Below are positions 56,346 to 63,949 of a stretch of DNA of 64,000 nucleotides, one piece after another. The translations under genes and the position numbers were made by a program. The notes under the pieces are model-generated. The model did not search any database and was not told the origin of the DNA. It saw nothing but the letters and a program-made list of their open reading frames with translations. Within the stretch, counting starts at the first letter, position 1. Each line of letters starts with the position of its first letter. Location of the stretch: the NCBI RefSeq assembly GCF_001434975.1, contig NZ_AZEL01000056.1, forward strand, positions 8,239 through 72,238, given 5' to 3'. This DNA is from Lactobacillus gallinarum DSM 10532 = JCM 2011. Its GTDB lineage: Bacteria > Bacillota > Bacilli > Lactobacillales > Lactobacillaceae.

Positions 56346-57145
56346 TATTCAAATTTTGCCAACGCTTCAGCAATTCCATCATGATTATTATCGAGCGTCA
56401 CATGATCTAAGCCAATCTTCTCTTTTAATTCTGCGGGTGCATTACCCATTAAAATTGGATGACCTACTTCTTCCAGCATTTCTTCATCATTATAGTTATC
56501 ACCTAAAGCAATGCAATCTTTTAGTGGTATCCTGTATTCTTTCGCTAAAATTGCTACTGCACTGGCCTTGCTTACGCCTTTTAGTACGACTTCTAGTAGT
56601 GTTTTTGAGGATCTGACAAAGCTCAAATCTGGGAATTTTTTAATCAATTCTTTTTGCATACGATCAAGTTCTTCTGGTTTGCCCATGATCAAAGCCTTGT
56701 GTACGCCCTGCAATTGCTCAATTTGATCAACAGTAACCGGAGTGGCCTTAACATCGACAATTTTCTCTTCATGTTCAACCAGCGGACTCTTTTCTTTAGC
56801 GCAATACCACACATAGCCGCTATAGATATTCCAAGCCGAGCCATTATTTTGCTCATCTACATAACGACAGATTGCGGCAGCTTTTTTTGCATCAAAGAAG
56901 CGCGTAATTAAGGCTCTCCCCGTTTCATCCAAGGCTAAGGCACCGTTATAGGCAATCATCGGGAAAACCTTCAGAATCTGCCCTACTGCAGTGGTAATTC
57001 CCTTAGGAAGGCGCGCAGAAGCTGGAATAAAAACATTTCCTTTAATAATCTGTTGGCGGATTGCATCACGCGTTTTTGGCGTTACCTTCAATTCATCATT
57101 AATTAACGTGCCATCAATATCTGAAAAAATAAGTTTTGCGGACAT
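56345..57145 (-). CDS. Cof-type HAD phosphatase
   Basis: 266 residues. The motifs are FSDIDGTLI (nucleophile Asp), a Lys in HKALIMGKPEE-like positions, and ALGDNYNDEEML (metal site). Cof subfamily IIB, with a cap domain in the middle. These dephosphorylate sugar phosphates or flavin precursors; substrate unknown. GGGTGAGC precedes the ATG. Monocistronic. Confidence 0.88.
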   Translation of the reverse strand: MSAKLIFSDIDGTLINDELKVTPKTRDAIRQQIIKGNVFIPASARLPKGITTAVGQILKVFPMIAYNGALALDETGRALITRFFDAKKAAAICRYVDEQNNGSAWNIYSGYVWYCAKEKSPLVEHEEKIVDVKATPVTVDQIEQLQGVHKALIMGKPEELDRMQKELIKKFPDLSFVRSSKTLLEVVLKGVSKASAVAILAKEYRIPLKDCIALGDNYNDEEMLEEVGHPILMGNAPAELKEKIGLDHVTLDNNHDGIAEALAKFE

Positions 57146-57273
57146 TTGCTCACCCTTAATCTCTTTAATCTATGTAATTAAGAATAATGCTAAAAAACTG
57201 ATAATGAAAGTAATTTGGTGCTTAAAGTCTATCTCTGTACAGCAAATTATAATAAATCAGTATAATCTATTGA

Positions 57274-57356
57274 TAATAATTCGTGTTTACAAATTTAATC
57301 ATGAATGCTAAAGTATAATAGTTGCTTTAAAAAAGTAAAAACACGAACAATTATTT
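57274..57356 (+). promoter_or_regulatory. inverted PurBox-like motifs at purine permease 1
   Basis: AATAATTCGTGTTT (reverse orientation, around 57275-57288) and AAACACGAACAATTATT (57339-57355). Both have CGAA cores; they flank TATAAT (57315-57320). The sequence AAACACGAATTATT closely resembles the purA/guaC motif AAATCCGAATTATT. Confidence 0.5.
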
Positions 57357-57368
57357 GGAGAGAGTTTT

Positions 57369-58676
57369 ATGAATTTTATTAGGAAATATTTTCAACTAGA
57401 TAAATACAATACCAGCATTAAAGTCGAATTTATTGCTGGTTTGACTACTTTCATTAGTATGTCATACATTTTGTTTGTTAACCCTAGCGTTTTAGGTGCC
57501 AGTGGCATGAACACAGGTGCTGTCTTTACTGCTACTGCTTTAGCCAGTGCGCTTGGTACTGCAATCATGGGTATTGTTGCTAACTACCCAATTGGTGAAG
57601 CTCCTGCTCTTGGTATTAACGCATTCTTCGCTTACACCGTTTGTGTTGGGATGCATGTTTCATGGCAAACTGCCTTAGCCAGCGTTTTCGTTGCATCAAT
57701 CATCTTTATTTTGATCACTCTGTTCAAATTACGTGAGAAGATCATTGATTCAATTCCAGCTGACTTAAAGTTTGCTATCTCATCAGGTATCGGTTTGTTC
57801 ATTGCCTTCTTAGGTTTACAAAACGGTAAGTTAATCGTCGCAAATAAATCAACTTTGGTTGGCTTAGGCTCACTTCACGATCCACTTGTTTGGATCACCA
57901 TCTTTGGTTTGCTTGTAACTGTTATCTTGATGATTTTGGGCGTTCCAGGTGCGATCTTCATCGGTATGGTTTTGGCCGCTATTTTCGGTATTTGTACTGG
58001 TCAAATTGCATTGCCACACAAGGTGATCTCAACTGCTCCAAGTTTGGCTCCAACTTTTGGTCAAGCTATCTTCCACGTTAAGGATATTAATTCCGTTCAA
58101 ATGTGGGTTGTTGTCTTAACCTTCTTACTTGTTACTTTCTTCGATACTGCTGGTACTTTGATCGGTTTGGCTCAACAAGCCGGCTTTATGAAGAACAACA
58201 AGATGCCACGTGTTGGTAAAGCTTTAGCTGCTGACTCAAGTGCGATGGCTGTTGGTTCAATTCTTGGTACTTCACCAGTTGGTGCGTTCGTTGAATCAAG
58301 TGCCGGTATTGCCGTTGGTGGTAGAACTGGTTTGACTGCCGTCTTTGTAGCAATCTTCTTCTTGATCTCAATGATCTTCAGTCCACTTTTGGGCGTGTTC
58401 ACTAGTCAAGTTACTGCACCAGCTTTGATTATCGTTGGTGTCTTGATGGCACAAAATACTGCTCATATTCACTGGAACAAGTTAGAAATTGCGGTTCCTG
58501 CATTCCTTATTATTTTAGGTATGCCACTTACCTACTCAATTTCTGATGGTTTGTCATGGGGGATGATTTCTTACCCAATCTGCATGCTTGCAGCTAAGCG
58601 TGGTAAGGAAGTCACACCGATGATGTGGGTACTATTTGTAGTATTCCTGATCTTCTTATGGGTTTTGAATTTCTAA
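57369..58676 (+). CDS. NCS2/AzgA-type purine permease, paralogue 1
   Basis: 435 residues with about 12 TM. Typical of PbuG/AzgA hypoxanthine-guanine permeases: GLTTFISMSYILFVNP at the N-terminus, ALGINAFFAYTVC, and FFDTAGTLIGLAQQAG and SPVGAFVESSAGIAVGGRTGLTA with the substrate-site residues. It imports purine bases with cations. The PurBox-like motifs in the promoter suggest purine control. Close relatives follow at 59797 and 61429. Confidence 0.9.
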   Translation: MNFIRKYFQLDKYNTSIKVEFIAGLTTFISMSYILFVNPSVLGASGMNTGAVFTATALASALGTAIMGIVANYPIGEAPALGINAFFAYTVCVGMHVSWQTALASVFVASIIFILITLFKLREKIIDSIPADLKFAISSGIGLFIAFLGLQNGKLIVANKSTLVGLGSLHDPLVWITIFGLLVTVILMILGVPGAIFIGMVLAAIFGICTGQIALPHKVISTAPSLAPTFGQAIFHVKDINSVQMWVVVLTFLLVTFFDTAGTLIGLAQQAGFMKNNKMPRVGKALAADSSAMAVGSILGTSPVGAFVESSAGIAVGGRTGLTAVFVAIFFLISMIFSPLLGVFTSQVTAPALIIVGVLMAQNTAHIHWNKLEIAVPAFLIILGMPLTYSISDGLSWGMISYPICMLAAKRGKEVTPMMWVLFVVFLIFLWVLNF

Positions 58677-58687
58677 CCGAATAATAA

Positions 58688-58738
58688 AAAGAAAGACTAG
58701 TAATCTTCGTTGAAAAGCGTTGATTTACTAGTCTTTTT
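58688..58738 (+). terminator. terminator of purine permease 1
   Basis: AAAGACTAGTAATC, loop, GATTTACTAGTCTTTTT. Confidence 0.8.
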
Positions 58739-58763
58739 TACTACTTGGATTCATATATTTATG

Positions 58764-58869
58764 TCGATTATAATCGATATAAATGCAAAAATCATCAGCC
58801 TTATCGATCATAATCGATAAAAACATAAAAATGGAGTATTTTCTCGACTATAATCTATACAATACTCCA
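58764..58869. repeat. three 16-bp dyads at 40- and 50-bp spacing
   Basis: TCGATTATAATCGATA (58764-58779), TCGATCATAATCGATA (58804-58819) and TCGACTATAATCTATA (58854-58869). The third sits in the loop of the MerR-gene terminator (AAATGGAGTATT arms, 58828-58872). Confidence 0.7.
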
Positions 58870-58882
58870 TTTCCTAGGAAAT
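58869..58882. other. Noc-like palindrome (ATTTCCTAGGAAAT)
   Basis: Identical to 56297-56310 and lies at the 3-prime end of the MerR-type gene. Confidence 0.5.
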
Positions 58883-58883
58883 A

Positions 58884-59618
58884 TTATCGTGCAATTTCTA
58901 AACAATATGACTTCTGGTGACATTTTGGACAAGCTAGTCTTCTAAATTTTGGTGTATGAGCTGAAAAAATAAATGTAATCAATGCCGGAATAAATTTGGT
59001 CCCACAATTAGGACAAACATATTCTACTTGGTCATAGTAGTATTTTGTCAAAAAAGCAGTTACCCCTAAAACTAAGATCAACATAATCGCTATGCTCAGC
59101 CACATCGCAGATAAGGCATCACTTTGTTTAAACTGGTATGCACTGAAGATGCCAACTACTTCAATTAATAGAATTGAAAAACCAAACAACCACATTTTTC
59201 TTCTTAAGTTAGCTAATCTAGTTTCTTTTTTCATAATTTTCGCAATGTCTGTTAAACCATCTGCATCTATTTTTCGTGTAGCAATTGTCTTTGCTAAATG
59301 ACGTAATTTTGTTTGCCTTCGTTTTAAATCTGCAATCTGCTCATCATTTTCCTCAATTTGTTTTTGAAAGAGCAATAGCAGTGAATCTGGTCCTTTTCGA
59401 TCATTAAGTAATTGCTTGATCTGTTTAATCGAAAAGTTTAATTCTCGTAGGTAATTGATCAGCTCTAATTTTTGAATCTGCTCTTCGCCATAATAGCGAT
59501 AGCCGTTTTCACCAATAGATTCCGGCTTGACCAAATCTTTTTGATCATAGAACCGAATTGCACGCGTCGTCATGTTTAGCATTTTTGCGACATCACCAAT
59601 AGAATATTTCTGCGACAT
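58884..59618 (-). CDS. MerR-family regulator with coiled coil, two TM and zinc ribbon
   Basis: 244 residues from the ATG at 59618 (the earlier GTG overlaps GGAGGTGA). MerR HTH (YSIGDVAKMLNMTTRAIRFYD), coiled coil to about 125, two TM (about 142-185), then a CPNCGTKF...CPKCHQKSYC zinc ribbon. The membrane and zinc-ribbon fusion is unusual for MerR proteins and suggests a membrane-tethered sensor. Its own promoter has the MerR-typical 19-bp spacer. Confidence 0.85.
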   Translation of the reverse strand: MSQKYSIGDVAKMLNMTTRAIRFYDQKDLVKPESIGENGYRYYGEEQIQKLELINYLRELNFSIKQIKQLLNDRKGPDSLLLLFQKQIEENDEQIADLKRRQTKLRHLAKTIATRKIDADGLTDIAKIMKKETRLANLRRKMWLFGFSILLIEVVGIFSAYQFKQSDALSAMWLSIAIMLILVLGVTAFLTKYYYDQVEYVCPNCGTKFIPALITFIFSAHTPKFRRLACPKCHQKSYCLEIAR

Positions 59619-59638
59619 TGCTGTCACCTCCTAATTTA

Positions 59639-59669
59639 AATATACGGTTTTACCCTAGGTTAAGGTCAA
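59639..59669 (-). promoter_or_regulatory. MerR-type promoter with 19-bp spacer
   Basis: Minus strand TTGACC (59664-59669), 19-bp spacer containing TTAACCTAGGGTAA, then TATATT (59639-59644). The dyad in an over-long spacer is the classical MerR operator layout, so autoregulation is likely. Confidence 0.75.
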
Positions 59670-59700
59670 GTTTTTTCTAAAATGAAGCGTATTCATTGAT

Positions 59701-59714
59701 AAAATCGAACAAAA
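59701..59714 (+). promoter_or_regulatory. PurBox-like motif at purine permease 2
   Basis: AAAATCGAACAAAA, upstream of TTGTAA, 16-bp spacer, TATAAT (near 59750). It shares the CGAAC core with the other motifs in the window. Confidence 0.5.
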
Positions 59715-59796
59715 TCTGTATTTCATATTGTAATTATTAACTATTTAGGTATAATTTTAAGTAAATGTTCATCTTATATAAATTTTGGAGGTTTAA

Positions 59797-61107
59797 ATGA
59801 ACGTTATTAGCCAATTTTTTCATCTAAAAGAGAACAATACCTCTTTTAAAACCGAACTATTAGCCGGCCTGACTACTTTTGTTAGTATGTCATACATCCT
59901 TTTCGTTAACCCAAACGTTCTGGGAGCCAGCGGAATGGATAAAGGAGCATTATTCACTGTAACTGCTCTTTCTGCCGCATTCACCTGTGTGGTCATGGGA
60001 TTGGTCGCCAATTACCCGATTGCCTCGGCCCCTACATTAGGATTAAACGCATTCTTCACCTATACCGTTTGCCTTGGTATGAAGGTGAAATGGCAAACTG
60101 CATTAGCCGCCGTTTTAGTGGCATCTATTCTTTTCATCATTTTAACTGTTTTTAAAGTACGTGAAATGATTATTGATGCAATTCCTGCAGATATTAAATA
60201 TGCCATCTCTGCTGGTATCGGTCTCTTCATCGCTTTTATCGGTTTACAAGGCGGACATTTAATTCAAAATAGTGATTCTACTTTAGTAACTATTGGTTCC
60301 TTGAATAACCCTACAGTTTGGATCACTATCTTCGGATTGATCATTACTATTTTCTTGATGATTGCCCGTGTACCCGGTGCCATTTTCATTGGGATGATTT
60401 TAGCAGCGATCTTCGGTGTCGCAATTGGGCAAATCCCAATGCCTAAAGGAATTGTTTCATCTATTCCAAGCATCGCACCAACGTTTGGTCAAGCCATCTT
60501 CCATATCGGTGAAATCAATACCGTCCAAATGTGGGTAGTAGTCTTCACCTTCCTCTTAGTAACTTTCTTCGACACTACTGGTACCTTGATCGGCTTAGTG
60601 CAACAAGCAGGCTTGATGAAAAATAATAAAATGCCACGAGCTGGTGAAGCATTAGCTGCCGACTCTTCCGGTATGTTAGTTGGATCTGTTCTTGGTACTT
60701 CACCAGTCGGTGCTTTCGTCGAATCAAGTGCAGGTATTGCCGTTGGTGGTAAAACCGGCTTAACCGCTGTATGGGCTGGTATTTTCTTCCTTATTTCTAC
60801 CATCTTCTCACCTATCTTGAGCGTCTTCACTACCCAAGTTACTGCACCAGCCTTAATCATCGTCGGAGTTTTGATGGCTGAAAACTTAGCCCATGTTCAC
60901 TGGACTGATCTTGAAATTGCCATTCCATGCTTCTTAATCGCATTAGGGATGCCTTTGACTTACTCAATTTCAGACGGTCTTGGTTGGGGAATTGTTGTAT
61001 ATCCAATTTCCATGATCGCTGCTAAGAAGTTCAGGAAGATTACACCAATGATGTGGATTCTATTTATAGTCTTTGTCATTTACTTCTTTGTTTTGAATTT
61101 TAAATAA
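59797..61107 (+). CDS. NCS2/AzgA-type purine permease, paralogue 2
   Basis: 436 residues, nearly collinear with paralogue 1 (GLTTFVSMSYILFVNPNVLGASGM, SPVGAFVESSAGIAVGGKTGLTA). Differences are confined mostly to the centre (GGHLIQNSDSTLVTIGSL) and TM loops. TTTTGGAGG precedes the ATG. It has its own promoter and PurBox-like motif, and a terminator behind. Substrate preference among hypoxanthine, guanine and adenine is open. Confidence 0.9.
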   Translation: MNVISQFFHLKENNTSFKTELLAGLTTFVSMSYILFVNPNVLGASGMDKGALFTVTALSAAFTCVVMGLVANYPIASAPTLGLNAFFTYTVCLGMKVKWQTALAAVLVASILFIILTVFKVREMIIDAIPADIKYAISAGIGLFIAFIGLQGGHLIQNSDSTLVTIGSLNNPTVWITIFGLIITIFLMIARVPGAIFIGMILAAIFGVAIGQIPMPKGIVSSIPSIAPTFGQAIFHIGEINTVQMWVVVFTFLLVTFFDTTGTLIGLVQQAGLMKNNKMPRAGEALAADSSGMLVGSVLGTSPVGAFVESSAGIAVGGKTGLTAVWAGIFFLISTIFSPILSVFTTQVTAPALIIVGVLMAENLAHVHWTDLEIAIPCFLIALGMPLTYSISDGLGWGIVVYPISMIAAKKFRKITPMMWILFIVFVIYFFVLNFK

Positions 61108-61136
61108 ACCTTTTACTTCATATAAAAATCTCTTTG

Positions 61137-61176
61137 TTAAAGATCAATTTAGGTCAAAAAATCTAAGTTGATCTTT
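61137..61176 (+). terminator. terminator of purine permease 2
   Basis: AAAGATCAA-TTTAG, loop, CTAAG-TTGATCTTTTT. Confidence 0.8.
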
Positions 61177-61178
61177 TT

Positions 61179-61192
61179 ATTTCCGGGGAAAT
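61179..61192. other. Noc-like palindrome variant
   Basis: ATTTCCGGGGAAAT, one base from ATTTCCCGGGAAAT, directly after a terminator. Confidence 0.45.
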
Positions 61193-61217
61193 AGCCACAT
61201 CCTGTTCCTCCAACACA

Positions 61218-61393
61218 TTGCATAAAAAATAAAACTCTGCTAGAATACGACTAACGTGATATCTATATATCGTCGAAATAAGGTCGACAGTTTCTACCCT
61301 GAACCAGAAATTCAGGACTATAGGTAATTGAGGTCATAATTTGTAAGGCAGCTTTTACCATACTATAGTGATGGGAGAAGTTGTCTTTTTGTT
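61218..61393 (+). promoter_or_regulatory. guanine-type purine riboswitch with promoter and terminator
   Basis: Promoter TTGCAT, 17-bp spacer, TAGAAT (61218-61246). Aptamer at about 61257-61330: P2 GTCGA/TCGAC around AATAAGG, the invariant AGTTTCTACC, P3 CTGAA/TTCAG around CCAGAAA, then GACTATAGG, where the C before TAT is the guanine-specific position. A terminator (GGCAGCTTTTACCAT / ATGGGAGAAGTTGTC, T5) follows at 61347-61390. Guanine binding should favour termination and shut off permease 3. Confidence 0.88.
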
Positions 61394-61428
61394 TTCTATT
61401 GTTTTTTTACACGGAGGAGTCAATCGAA

Positions 61429-62733
61429 TTGTTAAACAAAATCTTTCATTTACAAGATGCTCATACTACCGTTAAACGTGAGTTAATCGCTGCGTTAACC
61501 ACCTTTGTCAGCCTCTCTTACATCTTGTTTGTTAACCCAAATATCTTAAATGCGGCTGGTATTCCTAAGGGTGCAGCCTTCACTGTTACTGCAGTTGCGA
61601 CTGCAGTAGGGTGCTTCTTGATGGGTTTAATCGCCAATTATCCTATTGCTTTAGCACCAACATTGGGTAGTGGTGCTTTCTTTGCCTACAACGTTTGTGT
61701 AGGGATGAAGATTTCTTGGGAAACTGCATTAGCTGCCGTTCTTGTAGCTTCTGTTTTATTCATTTTGATTACGATTTTCAAATTGCGTGAAATCGTAGTT
61801 GATGCCATTCCTCAAGACATGAAATACGCAATTTCTGCCGGTATCGGCTTGTTCATCGCCTTTATCGGTTTAAAAAATGGCCAAATTATCGTTAACAGCG
61901 ATTCAACTTTAGTTGCGTTAGGTAAATTCAGTAATCCTGCTGTATGGATCACTTTATTCGGTTTAGTCCTAACTGTAGTCTTGATGGCATTGAATGTTCC
62001 TGGCTCAATCTTTATCGGAATGATCGTGACTGCCATTTTTGGTATGATCATTGGTCAAATTTCATTGCCACACGGTATTATTTCAGGTGCACCAAGTATC
62101 GCGCCTACTTTTGGTCAAGCAGTTTTCCATATTAAAGACATCAATACAGCTCAGCTTTGGATGGTTGTTTTAACCTTCTTGTTAGTAACTTTCTTTGATA
62201 CTGCAGGTACTTTAATTGGAATGACCGAACAAGCTGGCATGGTTGATAAAGATGGCAAGATTCCACGGATCGGTCGTGCTTTCTTAGCTGACTCAACTGC
62301 TATGGTTGAAGGTGCCATTTGTGGTACTGCTCCACTTGGTACTTCAGTAGAATCAAGCGCTGGTATCGCTATGGGCGGTAGAACTGGTTTAACCGCTATT
62401 TTTGTTGGTATCTTCTTCTTAATCAGTATGATTTTCAGTCCGCTTCTTCAGGTTATTCCAACTACAGTTACAGCACCTGCCTTGATTATTGTTGGTGTGT
62501 TAATGGCAAGCAATTTAAAGAAAATCGATTGGGATAAATTTGAAATTGCCGTTCCTGCATTCTTGACAGTTGTAGGGATGCCACTTACTTACAGTATTTC
62601 TGATGGTTTAGCATTAGGCTTGATTGCTTACCCTATTACGATGATTGCTTCTAAGCGCTACAAGGAAGTAACGCCAATGATGTATATCCTGTTTGTGGTA
62701 TTTATCATATTTTTCTTGGTAACGAATTTATAG
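61429..62733 (+). CDS. NCS2/AzgA-type purine permease, paralogue 3 (riboswitch-controlled)
   Basis: 434 residues from a TTG at 61429, eight bases after GGAGGAG; the earlier in-frame start at 61381 lies inside the riboswitch terminator. It shares the family motifs with the other two (FFDTAGTLIGMTEQAG, GTSVESSAGIAMGGRTGLTA) but is more diverged (EGAICGTAPLG for GSILGTSPVG). The guanine riboswitch suggests guanine or hypoxanthine transport. Confidence 0.9.
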   Translation: MLNKIFHLQDAHTTVKRELIAALTTFVSLSYILFVNPNILNAAGIPKGAAFTVTAVATAVGCFLMGLIANYPIALAPTLGSGAFFAYNVCVGMKISWETALAAVLVASVLFILITIFKLREIVVDAIPQDMKYAISAGIGLFIAFIGLKNGQIIVNSDSTLVALGKFSNPAVWITLFGLVLTVVLMALNVPGSIFIGMIVTAIFGMIIGQISLPHGIISGAPSIAPTFGQAVFHIKDINTAQLWMVVLTFLLVTFFDTAGTLIGMTEQAGMVDKDGKIPRIGRAFLADSTAMVEGAICGTAPLGTSVESSAGIAMGGRTGLTAIFVGIFFLISMIFSPLLQVIPTTVTAPALIIVGVLMASNLKKIDWDKFEIAVPAFLTVVGMPLTYSISDGLALGLIAYPITMIASKRYKEVTPMMYILFVVFIIFFLVTNL

Positions 62734-62738
62734 AAAAA

Positions 62739-62778
62739 TGAAAAGACGGTTAACTATTATTGGTTATCCGTCTTTTTT
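62739..62778 (+). terminator. terminator of purine permease 3
   Basis: AAAGACGGTTAAC, loop, GGTTATCCGTCTTTTTT. Confidence 0.85.
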
Positions 62779-62796
62779 GGTATGATAACTATATTA

Positions 62797-62812
62797 AGTT
62801 TCACATGAAACA
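62797..62812. other. parS-like site
   Basis: AGTTTCACATGAAACA, two bases from parS consensus, intergenic. Confidence 0.45.
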
Positions 62813-62846
62813 GAGTTATGGGAGTAAATTATTAAAATTGACTGTT

Positions 62847-63179
62847 TTATCGAGATTTAAACTCAATCTTAATAACTTTTTCGCCTTTACTAAACTTTTT
62901 CATTGAATGTAAATTTAAAAGCGATTGCGGAATCACATCAGAATTAATACGATCTATTAGTGTTAAAGCTAATATTTCTTTATTAGTTCTTAATGCATAA
63001 TCAAAAGACAGTAGTAGATATTTATAGCCACGTGTTACTCTAACATTTTTACCAATCAGCTCTTTAAATTGCGGTAAAACTTGCAACTTTTGAAAAGTTG
63101 TCCCATCTTTTTTTATATAAATACTGTTCTCATCAATGTTCTTATTTAGTGCATCCGTAAAAAAAGCAGCAGCTCCTTT
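62847..63179 (-). pseudogene. hypothetical protein lacking a start, probable remnant
   Basis: Minus-strand frame of 110 codons after a TGA at 63182-63180, reading KGAAAFFTDALNKNIDENSI and ending KVIKIEFKSR. There is no start codon with a ribosome site near the front; an ATG just upstream (63187 region) is out of frame by one. A single indel would link it to MKxGAAAFF, so it is likely a frameshifted gene. No family is recognised. Confidence 0.5.
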
Positions 63180-63250
63180 TCATATTTTATGCCACATAAA
63201 TGCATGAAATTTGATTTCCTAGCTTTTACTTTTAGGCAAAGATTATCGGT

Positions 63251-63382
63251 TTAATAGATCACATTTTGGTTAACAAAATATTTATTAAAAAAGTAAGCTG
63301 CATTATATATTGCACCATAATAACGATTTAGTCTTAAATGCTCTTTATAATTTAATCTTTTATATCCCTTTACATTTTTCAT
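63251..63382 (-). CDS. 43-residue ORF behind a terminator-bearing leader
   Basis: ATG at 63382 preceded by GGAGG. It encodes MKNVKGYKRLNYKEHLRLNR followed by an aromatic-rich tail with many Tyr and Asn and stops at 63251. The basic, Tyr-rich composition and short length fit no family I know. The leader hairpin and T8 end immediately before the ribosome site, so expression needs antitermination or read-through. It could be the truncated start of a longer lost gene. Confidence 0.5.
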   Translation of the reverse strand: MKNVKGYKRLNYKEHLRLNRYYGAIYNAAYFFNKYFVNQNVIY

Positions 63383-63392
63383 AATTCCTCCA

Positions 63393-63540
63393 AAAAAAAT
63401 GAGTTCACAAAAAATTTGCGAACTCATATATGGTCGGTTTAGTTTCGGTGTCTGCCACCAATAGGCCCTTACGTCCTACATGAAATATCAGATTGACCAT
63501 GAGCCGACCGCTCATTCAGATATTTGAACATATATTTTAC
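63393..63540 (-). ncRNA. structured leader RNA with terminator
   Basis: Minus strand. TTGTGA, 18-bp spacer, TAAAAT forms a possible promoter (about 63545-63574). The RNA has a closing stem GGTCGG/CCGACC (about 63503-63508 with 63432-63437) enclosing TAGG/CCTA and GGTG-GCAGA-CACC hairpins, then terminator ATGAGTTCGC/GTGAACTCAT and T8 (63393-63428). Layout and several short segments resemble the leader at 29142-29263. Class not recognised. Confidence 0.6.
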
Positions 63541-63594
63541 AAGTAGCTATTTTTTAATCACAACAATAAATTTATAACACGAGGAGAAAACATT

Positions 63595-63849
63595 ATGAAA
63601 TTAAGCAAAAAAGCACTTTGGATTATCGGTACCTTAATCACCTCGGCAATCGCAGGAATTTTCTTTTATTTAAATATTCATAATAGTTCCGCAACTACCG
63701 TTGCAGTAATTCTAGCTGGAGTGGCATTGTATTTTCTTTTTGAAACTGGACAGTTATATAAGAATATTTGGATTAAGATTTTAGTATATTTAATTGATGC
63801 CGTTTGGATCGCGTTTGTATTATTAATAATCAGCTTATTTATTCATTAA
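63595..63849 (+). CDS. small three-TM membrane protein
   Basis: 84 residues starting MKLSKKALWIIGTLI after GAGGAGAAAAC. Three hydrophobic stretches (about 7-25, 34-50, 60-82). No family is recognised. A GAAAGATT/AATCTTTC terminator with T7 follows at 63852-63882. Confidence 0.65.
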   Translation: MKLSKKALWIIGTLITSAIAGIFFYLNIHNSSATTVAVILAGVALYFLFETGQLYKNIWIKILVYLIDAVWIAFVLLIISLFIH

Positions 63850-63851
63850 TT

Positions 63852-63882
63852 TGGAAAGATTTTGACAATCTTTCTTTTTTTA
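63852..63882 (+). terminator. terminator after the small membrane protein
   Basis: GAAAGATT, 5-nt loop, AATCTTTC, T7. Confidence 0.8.
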
Positions 63883-63893
63883 TTGCATCAAAG

Positions 63894-63934
63894 TTTACAA
63901 ATGTAAATTTAAAGTGTATATTTACATTTGTAAA
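63894..63934 (+). promoter_or_regulatory. copY promoter with two cop boxes
   Basis: TTTACAAATGTAAA (63894-63907) and TTTACATTTGTAAA (63921-63934) contain TACAAATGTA and TACATTTGTA, matching the cop box TACANNTGTA. TTTACA, 17-bp spacer, TATATT overlaps both. Confidence 0.85.
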
Positions 63935-63949
63935 CTAAAGGAGGAGAAA

